The translations under genes and the position numbers were made by a program. Shown piece after piece: positions 23,388-41,569 of a DNA stretch of 64,000 nt. The first letter of the stretch is position 1; each line of letters begins with the position of its first letter. A model generated the notes under the pieces. It made no database searches. It was not told where the DNA came from and saw only the letters and a program-made list of their open reading frames with translations. Source of the stretch: Chondrosia reniformis (Eukaryota; Porifera; Demospongiae; Chondrillida; Chondrillidae); assembly GCA_947172415.1 (NCBI GenBank), contig OX359190.1, positions 8,432,001 through 8,496,000 of the forward strand, read 5' to 3'.

Positions 23388-26300
23388 ATGCCAGCACAGC
23401 CAGGTACCAGTGATGGAGGTGGTGAGTGTAGCCTGAGAGTTTATAATTGTTCACTGTTAAAACCTATATAGCTTAATTAATCATAGGACATTGCCTGTTA
23501 CTATTAACTTGTCATGTAGTTTTAGATAAGTCCTGTACATTCAGCTGGGTAAATAATCCAAGTAAATTTCTAGCATTCTAAAGTACTTTCCCTACAAAAT
23601 GTACAGGTATATACAGTAAATGCACATATTATAGTGTGAACGGTACATATATATCTCCAACATGTGTATAACAGTATTAGTTGAAAACAATGGATTTTTG
23701 TAGATATATATATAATAGACAATAACAGCCAATAGTCTGAAATAATTAAGTAAAAGAAACAGAATGCATAGTCATCATTCATCTATACCATACAGCTCAC
23801 ATGCACAGTATATTACTGTACGTGTGTCAGCTTTAATTTCCTCTTTCTGTATATAGGGCCTATTCCCGAATGGGAAGAAAAGAAGGTCAATAAATGTCCA
23901 GAAGCTCCCTTTCACCATAGACTTGTCGGACAGAATTATGCAGGAAATGCTACAGAGAGCGAGATCCTAAAGGACATCTATGACAGAGCTCATGAGCTAG
24001 AAGAGGAAGTTGAAGCAGGACCATCCCCTTCTGCTGATGAAGTAGACGATGAAGCAAAGAGAGCATCCTTGCCAAGAAAATCTGTTGTCAAGGGTTACGA
24101 GAATACAATGATTGAAATGAATCCCCTGAAGGAAAAGGAAACTAGTGTTGAGAAGTTTACAAGACGCTTTCATAGTGCCCTCTACTCTAAAGTGAAATAT
24201 TGGAGTAGTTGGCTAGATCAGATGGAAGAAACCATTATGAAGAAGGCAGATTTAAAAGCTAAGGTCACTTAATAACATAAGTGTTAGCAGTTTACTGTTA
24301 GGAGTACCTTAATTAAATATTTTTGGTACAATGTAAAAACCTGTACTGCTAAACGGATTTGTCTGTATAGGCCTGCAGTGATGCTAAATATAGTATTGTT
24401 TTTAACTTTGTGATGTTTATCACCATCTCAAGCATGCATACCTACCTTATGGTATCACCTTGTTACTATAGCAATAAAAGTAAAAATATTCATTTGGTTA
24501 CCATATCACTGCACAGATAAAAGTGTTCTAAATATCTAATAACCACAGCATTGCAATAATTTAATAAACATATGCCAAAAACTAAAGTAACTAACGACTG
24601 GCTCTATATTTGTGTACAGATGCTGTTAAAAAGCCTTAATTCATATTATAGTAACTCAATCCCTATATACACACACATAATAATGCAGTTCTAGATATTC
24701 TGTGGTGGATGGTCAATTTTTCAACTTTTTATATATGTGAGACTACAGAATCCGGAGTTGGTACATTTATTATATTCACAAGCAAAATCAAACTGGCTTA
24801 TAAGCTGTGCATAATCCAATATGTACGTATATCATACAATGAATATATATAAGGTGGCCATGTGTTTGCCATTCATATACTACTCTCTGATAATATTAGT
24901 TGTATAACTTATGCCATGCAAGATCTAACAAAGTACATAATGAGGTAAAAAATGCATTATTCATTAATATTATAGTATGAATTGTTGGCTGCGTCCCCAT
25001 TGGGAGTACCTTATGAAAGACAAGACAGGATTGCACTTTTATTGGCCTATGAATTCATGAAGGCTTATGATGATACTGATGATTACAGGGATGCACTCTT
25101 TTGGCCCATCACCAGGAAACATGCCAAAAAGTACGATGTCGTGACATACGATGACACTCCAGCCATGACCATGTATGCTGTAAGTTTCAAGTTATTATAG
25201 GTAGCATGTTATTAAAGAAAGGTAGCATGACTATATGTCTAATATTAAATCGCATGAAAAATATATGATTTTTAGATATATATACAAAAGCTCTTCTTGT
25301 TATAGTAATAGTATTACGTACAGTATATATATACATGCCCCAACAAGTAGAACAAATGAATAACAGAACACAAGCATGCCTTATATAGGGCCACAAATTA
25401 AAATGGCTGGACATTATAGTTGAATTAAAATGTATTACAGAGAATCACACTGCTTGGAGGTCTTCTCTATTTGGGACACTCTCCTGATTCCAAAGACAAG
25501 TTTGGATACACGCCTCTTCATTATGCTGTTAGCAAGAATTATGATGAGTGTGTTTACTTGTTGCTGCGTTGGAAGGCTAACCCTGACAGCCACGATGACA
25601 CCACTAAATGGTCTCCCTTGCACATGACAGCAGAGGAAAATCAAGGCAATATTGCCGAACTACTCTGTGAACACGGAGCCAGCACTAATGCTGAAGATGA
25701 GTATGGAGACAAACCACTCCACTATGCTACTGTTGCCAACTCCAAAGATGTGATTGAAGTGTTGCTACGTTATGGGGCAGACCCTAATGTTAGGAACCAC
25801 CAAGACTACGTACCCCTTCACCAGACCAGCGATGAAGATGTGGCAGGTTCATTGGTCAACCATGGAGCTGATGTAAGCATAGCAGACAGAGAAGGGAACT
25901 CCAGTCTCCATCTTGCTGCCTTTGAGGGAAATGAGCCTCTGGTCTCCTTCCTTCTTGAAAAAGGAGCCAATGCGGAGCTGAAGAATGAGGATGGTGACAC
26001 TCCATTGGATTATGCAGCTATGAGCTCAGTGTACAGTGCTATTGACTGCTTCCGTCTCATCTTCCAAGCTGCTAAGGAGCAACTGGACAGAGATCATGCA
26101 AATCATGTGTGGAAGGAAGTGATGGATGCCTTGGACAAAGATAAAGATGAAAAAGCTGCTCATTTGATCAAAACAAAGCTGAGTAAAGTTGGGTAAGCCA
26201 AAAATCGTTTGCATATAAAATTATATTCCTATATTTAATAGAAGCTTCCATGTGCACATATAATAATAGAGTTTATTCATCTTTAGTCTACATGAATGTA

Positions 26301-29300
26301 TGGTGAACGATGATGATGATGACAGCTTTCAGGAGTCCAGAGTAAACTCCCTTGTTGAGATAATGAAAGAGAACAAAAAACGTCATCGTTCTTCAGAAAA
26401 CATCAAGGTAGAATAGATTTATTTTGATCATGCACATAAATGTTTCTACTGTGAATAGGAATAGGATATCTATACATAATATTTACTCCAATATACAATA
26501 ATTACAAGTGAATAATATCTGTAGCGCACTGTAAAGGCGGTCTTTGATCATTCCATTTTTGGTGAGAAAGTGGTTGTCGCTGACATTTTGGAAGTAGATG
26601 AGGAGGGTGACCTACCAAGTAGCAAGAAATTTTCTCTTCAAGGAGGAACTGTGATTTCACATTTGACTAAAAGCCTGGGACTAGTAAGTTTGAGCATACA
26701 AATCCATCCAGTTTAATATTTTAAGCAAGTAGAGCTCATGTCATGCACAACACAAATATTGTATTCCAATAAAGATGCCATTTCCTAAAAAGAATGTATA
26801 TACATACACTATATATCTTACTTGTGTACATATACGTACGTAACAGCCTTAAGCTTCCTATATATAATTTTAGTTTTATTATTATAATCTTCCTCATATC
26901 TAGTGCCTGGCTCTGGCTGATCATAAGACCCTTAGAACATATGTCAATTTCAAATGGAAGCAGTTTGCGGCCTTCTATTACTGGTTTGTAACTGTTACAG
27001 CAATTAATAACTTAACTTCAATAAAAATAACATATGAATCATATATCAGTTAGGGATTAATTATGGGAAAATTACAGAGTTACAGATCTGAGGTATTAGA
27101 ACTCTGTTTTGTTCAGTGGTTTTGGCTGAGATTTCGTGTGGATTGATTCACTAGGTCTCTGATGGAGATATGAAGAAATTGTGAATTCAGCACTGAGAGA
27201 ACCATGCACCACACCCCTTGGACTGGACAACACCAGATACCACACCCACCAGCATCAGTTCACATCAGATCCTAGTCCAAGCTACTGATCATGAACAATA
27301 TACAAATTATACAAAAATTGTGCAATATATACAGTAAAAGCCTTTACGTATATATAACTACGAATGTACAAGATGTAGTACATTTCTTATGTGTGTATAT
27401 TATTACATACAACACACGTTTTTCTGTGTATTTATATATTTAAGCTATAATATGTCTAAGTAGTAAATACCTATATATATATGACATGTAGTTATGTAGT
27501 CCTTTTCACACATTACAGGCGTGACCTTATCTTTTACCTCTTCCAAATGATCATGCTGACCTTTGCCCTCGCCATTGCTGCTCGCCCTTCTGTTACTGAT
27601 GCCACTCTGAATGATTACCACACACCACTGGATATCTGGAGAGCCGTATGTGAATCCTTTATAATTTTGATCTGTGTTGCGAAAGCCTTTGATGAGCTGA
27701 AGGAAATAATAACGTAAGATCAAAAGGGTATATACACAGAGTACTCTTCTGTAAATAATGTATTATATGTTTTTAATATATATTATGTATCAGAGAGTAC
27801 GGCAGTACTCTCTAAGTGGGGATGGCCGAAAAACATGGCCGCCCTATCCAATGTATTATCAATTAACACCTAATAAATCAACAGCGATAAGATTATTATT
27901 ATAGGAGATATGTTAACTATATTATGTTATACTAATTTTAAAGTCTCATATACGTATGCATGTATTTAATATATATAATATATTCATAATGTGGCCATAC
28001 AATGTGTGTATATAATTCTACAGTGTTGGACCAGTCCTGTATGTACGTGATTGGATGAATTATGTACAGTGGGCTGCCTTGATCCTGACCCTGATGATAA
28101 TTCCTTTCAGAGCCACCAACCACCCAGGACAATGGATCGTGGCCTCATTGGCCTATTTTGCTCATGGCTTGAAGGCCTTTGAATATGCTACCCTATTTAG
28201 GTAATACACATATGTAATACACATATATAATATTACAGATATTGATCACTTGTATGGTGGTCAGGTGTATTATACTCCAAGTGATTATTCCTATCACATC
28301 ACGGCCTGTACAGGCTTAGCACAATCAACTCCCTTTTCAATACTACAGATATATCTTTAGATAAAAATTATAATACATTGTACGTACATTTGAATGAAAA
28401 AATAATGTACGTATATAGCTTTGGGGCTGAATCTCTAGTAAATCTAAAGATATGAATTTGTAACTTGGTAGTAATACTCCCAGACAATGTACACATGGAT
28501 AGTATGTACACATGAATAGGTGTATTATATAGTATAAGAAAATGTGTTATTCTCTTTGTTCCATGAAAAATCTAAGATACCATTTTCCTACATGCTACAT
28601 GCCTATTCTGTAAAAGAGCCTATAGGGGAACTAAACCTGAAGAGAGCTTATTAATAAGCTTTGGATGAAGATACAGGAGTATTTTCTTCCTTCTTTCATC
28701 TTCTTCTCCACTGGGTCAGACAGCTGTTTCTGGGAATTCCACCCTTCATCAGTGATCCTGGGAGTCTTTGTACATGTCTTTTTCTTTATCTTGATCTTCT
28801 GTGAATCCTTCCATGTAATATTGTGTACATATTTACAAAACTATATGACTTTTGTAGTATAGCTATTATACATGTGCAATCAAAGATAATGTCATTCTTA
28901 GGTTGACGGGATCATACCTTCAAGTTATCATGATCATCATTCGTAAGGACATCACAAAGTTCCTTGTTGTGTTTGGCCTCTTGTTGTTAGTATTTGGTGG
29001 TTCTCTCTACTTTGCTCTGAGATATGATGAGACAGGCACAACTAGCAGCACTGACCAAATGAGACTGGATGGAGATGGAACGTTAGTGTAATCCGCATGA
29101 CTATTATATATACTTGAATATTGTTAATCGAACCAAAAGTAGGTGTAGGTTAACATTAAATAATTTTATAAATAGAGAAAATTACCTCAGATCAAGTAGA
29201 ACTATTATATTTGAACAGTTTCCTTGTTAGTAATAAATTAACCTATATATGGATAAGCTAGTTGTAAAAAGTTTTGTCTGAAGAAGCCCAAGTCGGAGAA

Positions 29301-31703
29301 ACATTGCATAGATTGTGAATAACTGTCAATCTTCTAATCATTCAGCTCAGTTTAGCACAAGTAATTATTTTTAGAATGTCAGAACTTTGAGTTCATAGAA
29401 TTGTGTACATATTTAATAGTACATGCGAAAAATATTTTAACTCTTGATGAACATGTATGAAAATAACAATGGATTATGCTGTATGTATTTAAATGCACGT
29501 GACATTATAAACATTTGCAAGAGTGCCCATAATGGCCTTAATAATCTTCATATGCTACAGGCTGCTACATGAACTGTATTTCTCATTCATCCGTACAATG
29601 GTTGAAGCTACCAGCGTGTTGCCTTATTATGGAAACAACATGGGATTCAGGTGAGTATAGATAACATTTTTTCATTTTTGCTCACTACATAAACTTTAAG
29701 AGTCTCCCTGTTGTATATATGTACATACGTATATATATATGTACACCTGCTCTCTATTATGCATATATATACCATTTAATGTGACTTTGTTTATTACATA
29801 CATCAGCATCAGAGAGTATGGTAGTACTCTCTAAGTAAGGATGCATATATAGCCACATAACCAGTATTTCTCTTCCTTCCCTTTAGGGCTCTGAGTGTTA
29901 TTCTATACCTCTTCTTTTTGTTTTCTGTGATTGTTGTTCTTTTGAATGTGCTGATTGCACAGATGGTGGACACTTACCTTAGTGTACACACAAATGCCGT
30001 AGCCAACTACATCTATCATCGCTGTCGCTTCATTGCCAGATCAGAAAGAGACATTCATCCTCTTACTTGCTTCACCAGAGTTAGTTAATATACATATATA
30101 TATGTATATGAATTAATTATATTATTAGATTAGATTAGATTACCTTAGTATATTGTAACTTGCACTGTATATAATAGTGGAAGGTACGTATGTATATAAT
30201 AAAAGTGAACACTTGATCATCGTGGGACTGATATAAATGTATATAGTTACAGTACAAGTACATACTAAGTATTTATATATATACATTTTATATACAAGCC
30301 AATCAGCCATAAATAATAGGTGCTCTTACATTCAGTAGTATTCTCAAAACATCACTAATCAATTAAGTTTAGTTTCATTACATTGAGTCAAATGAATCTA
30401 AGTGAATCCTTCCACTGTCAATGCCTTGAAATAGAAACAGTATTATATAGACAAAGTGAATCTATATATGTAAACATATGTACAAAGACCTAATAGTAAA
30501 TATCTGTATGTTATGTAAAGTACTGCATTTGACTCAGTGGTGGTGGTATAGGGGACATGAGTGAGTGAGTATAATACATATTTAAAAAGCTATATATTTA
30601 TATATAAATACGTATATACATATTTCTAGCTGAATTGGCTACTATATTTTAAATGTATTAAGCCTGCTATACACATGGTATATTACTTCTGTATACTCAG
30701 AGATCCCAAGGAGGCTGTCGCACTATAAAGGAAGTAAAATATCGTCACATTGTATGGCCTCAAAAACTCTTCTTGGTGGATCATCCTGACCAATCAAAAC
30801 CAACTCAGATCAAACGAAGATTGTACAGAACCAAAGGGGACATGTCAAGGTAAGTAAAACATTTTAAATTAGTATACGTAGCTCTATATACTGATGCATA
30901 CAGTGAATAGTCTAAAACATCATATTAGACTGTCACCAGTTAAACGTTAAACTGATTGAAGCAGCTAATTTGAGGAAAGTGATCATCCTAGACTGGTGAC
31001 CAATCATTCAATTTCAACTGTATTTACATTTGTACCTACATGTATACATATTGTATAAATTGCTTATCAGGTGTGTTAATCAACTATAATCAATAATTAG
31101 TGCTTAGTTCAAATCTGTAATACATAACATCAGAGAGTACAGTAGTACTCCTTAAGTAAGGATAGCCGAAAAAACATGGCCACCCTATATGAATGTATTG
31201 TATACACCTAATTTATAAATCAACAACAAAACAATTTTTGGTTACATTATTTATATTGAGATGTGTGTGTCATGAAGTATATATACAATATACAATATGG
31301 TCTGCTTCTATATACATGCTCTTATGTATAAGCTATATATACGTACGTATATAGCTAAACATGACATTAATTGTATATATATATTTGGCACTTGTATATA
31401 GGAAGTATTTAAAGCCTTTTGTTGACTACAAAGATGAAGATAAAATTGCCAAACTTGAGTAAGTCTATAATATATATTGATATTATATTGTTATTGCATG
31501 CATCCATACATATATACGTATGTAGTTATCTACGTATATATTGTATAATTTTAAAACGAAAGCTATTTTAATCTGTGCATCCTTACAGAGATGGAGTTCA
31601 TCGTGACCATAGGCATCTTCAGCTCCAATTGAGAACAACCTCTGCCCAGCTGATTGAAGTTATGAGGACACTGAATGACATCAAAAGGCAGATCAGTGAA
31701 TAA
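23388..31703 (+). CDS. Ankyrin-repeat TRP-like cation channel
   Basis: Exons: 23388-23421, 23857-24263, 24976-25179, 25441-26192, 26287-26407, 26525-26683, 26904-26983, 27519-27713, 28024-28200, 28902-29081, 29561-29650, 29887-30079, 30701-30849, 31402-31458, 31589-31703. Phases close to give 970 residues. A charged N-terminus leads into about six ankyrin repeats in the large exon (GYTPLHYAV, KPLHYATVANS, SSLHLAAFEGN, TPLDYAA). Six membrane spans follow, with a pore region between exons 10 and 12 and a last span ending VVLLNVLIAQMVDTY, the TRP-channel S6 signature. The C-terminus is basic and ends in a short coiled coil. The ankyrin block plus S6 point to TRPV/TRPA relatives; I cannot assign a subfamily. 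Caution: the donor after 24263 (AAG/gtcact) is weak. Read through, exon 2 ends at TAA 24270-24272 and would make a separate 149-residue protein. Confidence 0.8.
27788..27885 (+). repeat. CAGAGAGTAC interspersed repeat, intronic
   Basis: TATCAGAGAGTACGGCAGTA, CTCTCTAAGT, GGATGGCCGAAAAACATGGC, CGCCCTATCCAATGTATTA, then CACCTAATAAATCAAC. The start is itself a short palindrome (AGAGAGTAC/GTACTCTCT). Second of four copies in the window. Confidence 0.7.
28550..28830 (-). repeat. Hammerhead-bearing repeat in a TRP-channel intron
   Basis: On the minus strand: GGGATCACTGATGAAGGGTG-type core in 28711-28770 with GAAAC, AGCT, GTC and TGACCCAGTGG, followed by the GGTTTAGTTCCCC block near 28635 and a CATGTAGGAAAATGGTATC end near 28580. 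Stem I carries mismatches here. It interrupts the intron between the exons at 28024-28200 and 28902-29081. Confidence 0.65.
29808..29845 (+). repeat. CAGAGAGTAC repeat fragment, intronic
   Basis: ATCAGAGAGTATGGTAGTAC, TCTCTAAGTAAGGATGC, then diverges. Only the 5' part of the family is present, 36 bp before the exon at 29887. Confidence 0.65.
31128..31225 (+). repeat. CAGAGAGTAC repeat, intronic
   Basis: ATCAGAGAGTACAGTAGTAC, TCCTTAAGTAAGGATAGCCG, ATGGCCACCCTATATGAATG, ending CACCTAATTTATAAATCAAC. Third copy in TRP-channel introns. Confidence 0.7.
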
Positions 31704-32640
31704 ATCCAGACATATACGTAGAACTCAAATTAGATCACAGTAAATACAGTATATGTAACACATTCAATTTTAATTTAGTCTCATGTATATACAGTAGGGA
31801 ATTAGAATGTAGTTTTCATAAAGACCTCTTTTACTATTTGAGTAGACATAAAGTTATGTAGATGTTGTCACTTAATTAAATTGACACTCAAACAGACTAG
31901 CTCGCAATATATTTTATGACGGCTCAAATTCACATGTGTTTTGCTGGATATCATTTAAAGTATTATATACATGTAACATGTGCCATGCATATATATATAA
32001 ACACATTGATTTATAGTTCCATCTCTAATGCACGTATAACAAACTATTGCAAAGAAACACTTAGATTATTTTATTTAGTTACAATTACTTCCCATTTGCT
32101 TTAATGTTATGTAATTATCCTTATATACATACCATGACCACATTACTCCATCTCTCACCTATTAACAATTTATTGTAGAGAAACACTTGGATAACTTCAA
32201 TTTTCCTACACAATCACTTCTTGTTAAATATATATTAAACCCACATACCAGGTATCACATTACCTCTTCATAATTTGTCTGCCTAATCAGAATTCATTGT
32301 TATTCTTAATAAACCAGTGATCTACGTATATAGGCCCAAACCACCTGATTCTTGCGATTGATACTTAACACTCTGTACATGATTTCAATTTTCCTTTAAA
32401 TTAGTTGTATGATCACTTCCATTTTACTTATATAATTTCTATTTTCTCTATGTCATATATATACAATAATTAATGTGATTATCGTTCCTTTTAAAACAAT
32501 GTACACATACACCAAGTCTATACGTACATGATCATGACTTTAGTGGATCAGAACCATTATATGTGGACACCTAACATTAATAGGCCCATTGCTAGAAGTT
32601 TTTTTCCTCCTAAGATATCCTACTAATTAATGGGTTTTCC
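31704..32640. other. AT-rich intergenic stretch
   Basis: No exon or clear repeat that I can support. It contains AATAAA-like signals downstream of the TRP stop and leads into the promoter of the gene at 32698. Confidence 0.6.
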
Positions 32641-32651
32641 TCCTCAAATTG

Positions 32652-32659
32652 TATAAATA
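32652..32659 (+). promoter_or_regulatory. TATA box
   Basis: TATAAATA lies 39 bp before the ATG at 32698. The spacing would place transcription start near 32680, leaving a leader of under 20 bases, which fits a compact, strongly expressed intronless gene. Confidence 0.65.
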
Positions 32660-32697
32660 CTACCACAGTCTGCAGCAATACAGAGTTTTCTCAGAAA

Positions 32698-33267
32698 ATG
32701 TTTCAGAACAACAAGATACTCCTTTTCGCCCTAGCAATAGCTCTAGGCATAGCTGAGGCTAGCAAGATCTATGGAAACGATGTGATAACATTGCAGGATA
32801 AATCAAAAGCAAACAGTTGGGTTGCCTGCCAGTGTAATAATGGAGATGAGTGCCGTACTTCAGATAGTTCATCGCCAGGTTCTGCATCCTTCAGAATTGT
32901 CTTTGGTGGTTTACCTTATTACACAGGCAGGATTACAAGTGGAACGAATGTTCAACTTCTTCTGGCTGATTGCACATCATATGGAGTTGTCTGCCTGGAG
33001 AAAAACCAATATCAGTGCACTGCTGCAGACACTGAATGGCAGACTAAAACGTTTAAGATTTATGCAAAGGGGAAAGCTATAGGAGATGACATTGAGACAG
33101 GAGATGAAGTAATACTCTTTAATATTGATAGGCAGAGGTGGCTTGATGTAATTCATCCTAGACTTGCCCTTAGTGGATACTGTGATGCTGCTAGAGCATC
33201 CATTCCACCAAGTGACCAGACCTATAACACTTGCTGGGGAAGTGTTGCCAGAATTAACAAGAAATAA
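32698..33267 (+). CDS. Small secreted Cys-containing protein, family unknown
   Basis: A single exon of 189 residues. Residues 1-21 form a clear signal peptide (LLFALAIALGIAEA). The mature part has ten cysteines (an early CQC pair; the others spread along the chain) and repeated short beta-like blocks: NDVITLQDKSK, GGLPYYTGRI, GDEVILFNIDRQRWLDV. The GxxIxxGDxVxLxN pattern resembles beta-trefoil or MIR-type folds, but I cannot name a family. It has a good TATA box and no introns, unlike most neighbours, suggesting an abundant secreted product such as a matrix or defence protein; that role is inference. Confidence 0.75.
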   Translation: MFQNNKILLFALAIALGIAEASKIYGNDVITLQDKSKANSWVACQCNNGDECRTSDSSSPGSASFRIVFGGLPYYTGRITSGTNVQLLLADCTSYGVVCLEKNQYQCTAADTEWQTKTFKIYAKGKAIGDDIETGDEVILFNIDRQRWLDVIHPRLALSGYCDAARASIPPSDQTYNTCWGSVARINKK

Positions 33268-34241
33268 TAAAAACAAGGAATATTAATGGCTCAGCTGTAG
33301 TTTAAAAACACAGAAACTTATATCTAGGCCTAAGTGAAATATCTAGCTCTATAACCACTGTAGTAACTTAGTAGGCTTAATTGTTGTATGCATATTATCA
33401 TTCAATTATGCTAGGTAGCAGTTTGACTAATTGCATGCATGGTGGTGATCTGTGTTGTGATATATCCAGATTAAGACTGCATGTACAACCAACGATATCC
33501 ATTCAATTAAACATACTATATACATATTTTATTATAATCCCTGTATCCCAAGCTACTGTATACGTACTTTATAGATGTCTGTGAATGCCAACACCATGAA
33601 ATGGTCATATCAGTTTATTTGAAAGAGTTACAGCTCTATATGTATAGTAAATTCTGGGGGATTAATGTGCAGTTAAGGGTGGCTGCATTGATTGACCTGC
33701 AGCTGCATTGTATGAGTACAGGATGCATACGTGTATCATTTTCCTTTTTTTCTTTCTTCCTTTTCCTTTACTTACAATATTTTTTCTTATACTGGTTACA
33801 AAAATGCTAACTCCTAGGATTACTGCTATCATGATATGAATGAAGCTGTTAAAGTATATATTAATAAATACAATACTCTTTGTATATATTTGTATATAAA
33901 ATGATAAGGGGTACTTGTTGCAATCATTATGATTTTATTTGAGCAATCAGCAACACTTCTTCAAACAAAGATTAAGAAGTTTCAACCCGTGGGTCTTCAT
34001 CAGTTAGAATGATGAGGAGGTTACAAAGCAAGTTTAAATAGAACAGGTGTGACATGTGCTGATTAACGATGTATTGTGAAAAAGGGGTGGCGAATATTAA
34101 TGAAGATAAAAATAGTAATACAATAAACTAAAGAATGTTAATTTTACTACTCAATGAATATCACCAAAACTATTAAAATAAGTGAAACAAAAACTAGACC
34201 ATGACTTGATTCAAATAAATGTGTAGATATGATATATACAT
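33268..34241. other. Intergenic stretch with one repeat
   Basis: AT-rich; contains the hairpin repeat at 33895-34015. No exon seen. Confidence 0.6.
33895..34015 (-). repeat. Repeat with CTGATGAAGACCC core
   Basis: On the minus strand: CTGATGA near 34003-33997, A, GACCCACGGGTT, GAAAC, then a seven-pair stem (ACTTCTT with AAGAAGT) and GTTGCTGATTGC. The end block, read on plus, is GATAAGGGGTACTTGTTGCA. The nucleotide after the putative stem III is G, so the copy should not cleave as a hammerhead. Confidence 0.55.
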
Positions 34242-40112
<5,871 letters not shown>

Positions 40113-41569
40113 GTTCTTCCAGTCTTCCTAAGACATGACGGACAAAACATGGCGGTCGGCTAGTCCGTATAGCCAGCCCATTTGGCCTTCCATATAATAC
40201 GTACCATTATAATTGGCTACGTAGACAAATATTTACCACAAGCATCTCAGCAAAAATCACAATGCACATACGTAGTACAATTAAAATGGTCTAAATCATA
40301 AATCTACATTTATATTTCAAGGAATGACAATATATTATACCCAGCACAACTTTCTGACTTCTTTAAAAGGATTTGCCTGTTTTTATAATTCTAGCTTCAT
40401 TTATATAATAAGTTCACTTACTGAAGAGGATTGCTCAAGGTTACAGCTCTGTGTTGAGGAACAAAAGAAGGAGATTGCTCAGACGAGACAGGAGAATGGA
40501 ATGTTCCAGTACTTAGCAAATATCGGTATATATGAAGCATGTGCATAAATAGTAGCTACTTTCTAAAGCTTTTCTACATCAGTATATAATACAATTCAAT
40601 TTGCCATCATTAGAGCTACCAACATCTGTCTGAGAGGTTCCAGAATGAAGTGGAGAAGTGTGGGGGTGGAAGATGGTGCCCATATTAGGAATTAAACAAT
40701 TCCAATAATAACTGTTTATTTATTCTATTATGGTAACAGTATTACATACTATTCCTATATTAATTGTTGTTGAGATATACATATGTAATTGGTAATATAT
40801 AATACTGTACAGTTACCACATGTGCTAACTAATTAAAATGTAAAAGTAAGCAATATGTCACTGAGATGTAATTAAAAGTCAATGATTCATGATCAATTAG
40901 ATTAAATTTGTTTTGCAACAGTACTTGTGAAAGTGATGATTAATATTCTAGCTATAGGGGGGCTCTACTATTATATAGGCCATATATATAAAGAACTTAT
41001 CTACATACATTTATATTTTATTGCTCCTTGAATAAAGTACATTCAGAGAAATAAATTTACTGCATCCCAAGCAAAGATACTATATGTGGAGTTCAAAATT
41101 ATAAATTACAAATTTTGTATTATTACAATAATAAATATATTAACCATTGAAAGAAAATACATAACAATAAGCATGCATGTATATATTCATGTATATAATA
41201 CATTGTGTGTTATTTAAAGATGCATAGTAGGTATGTGTATTGATTTTTAGGTTTCTTTACTTGCATGCTTTTTGTTAACTATTTTATATTAATTCTAATG
41301 GAAACATATATTCTTATGTATGATCATATGATTACTGTCTTGTTTCGTTACTATTTCTCGAGTGAATTATGGCAGCATTTTAATAGAAACTGAGTACATG
41401 AAACATATCATTTTACAGTAACATAAAGTTTCTTTATTACAGTTACAGGAATACATTTTTCAGGGATACTGTAAATATTCTACATTTCTAATACACCCAT
41501 ATACGTACAATACACCCTTATTGTGCACATCTTTGATGTGTGTTCCTTCATGCTTCCAGAAGATGAAAC
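40113..41569 (+). other. Intergenic; possible coiled-coil exon remnant
   Basis: Between IPMK and the OGDH 3' end. A segment near 40405-40527 after an acceptor-like TTCTAG encodes SLTEEDCSRLQLCVEEQKKE and a further helical stretch, and 40615-40690 encodes SYQHLSERFQNEVEKC, but the two do not join in phase and no start or end is clear. This may be a decayed gene or chance. The plus-strand frame at 41521-41772 is a shadow of the last OGDH exon. Confidence 0.3.
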
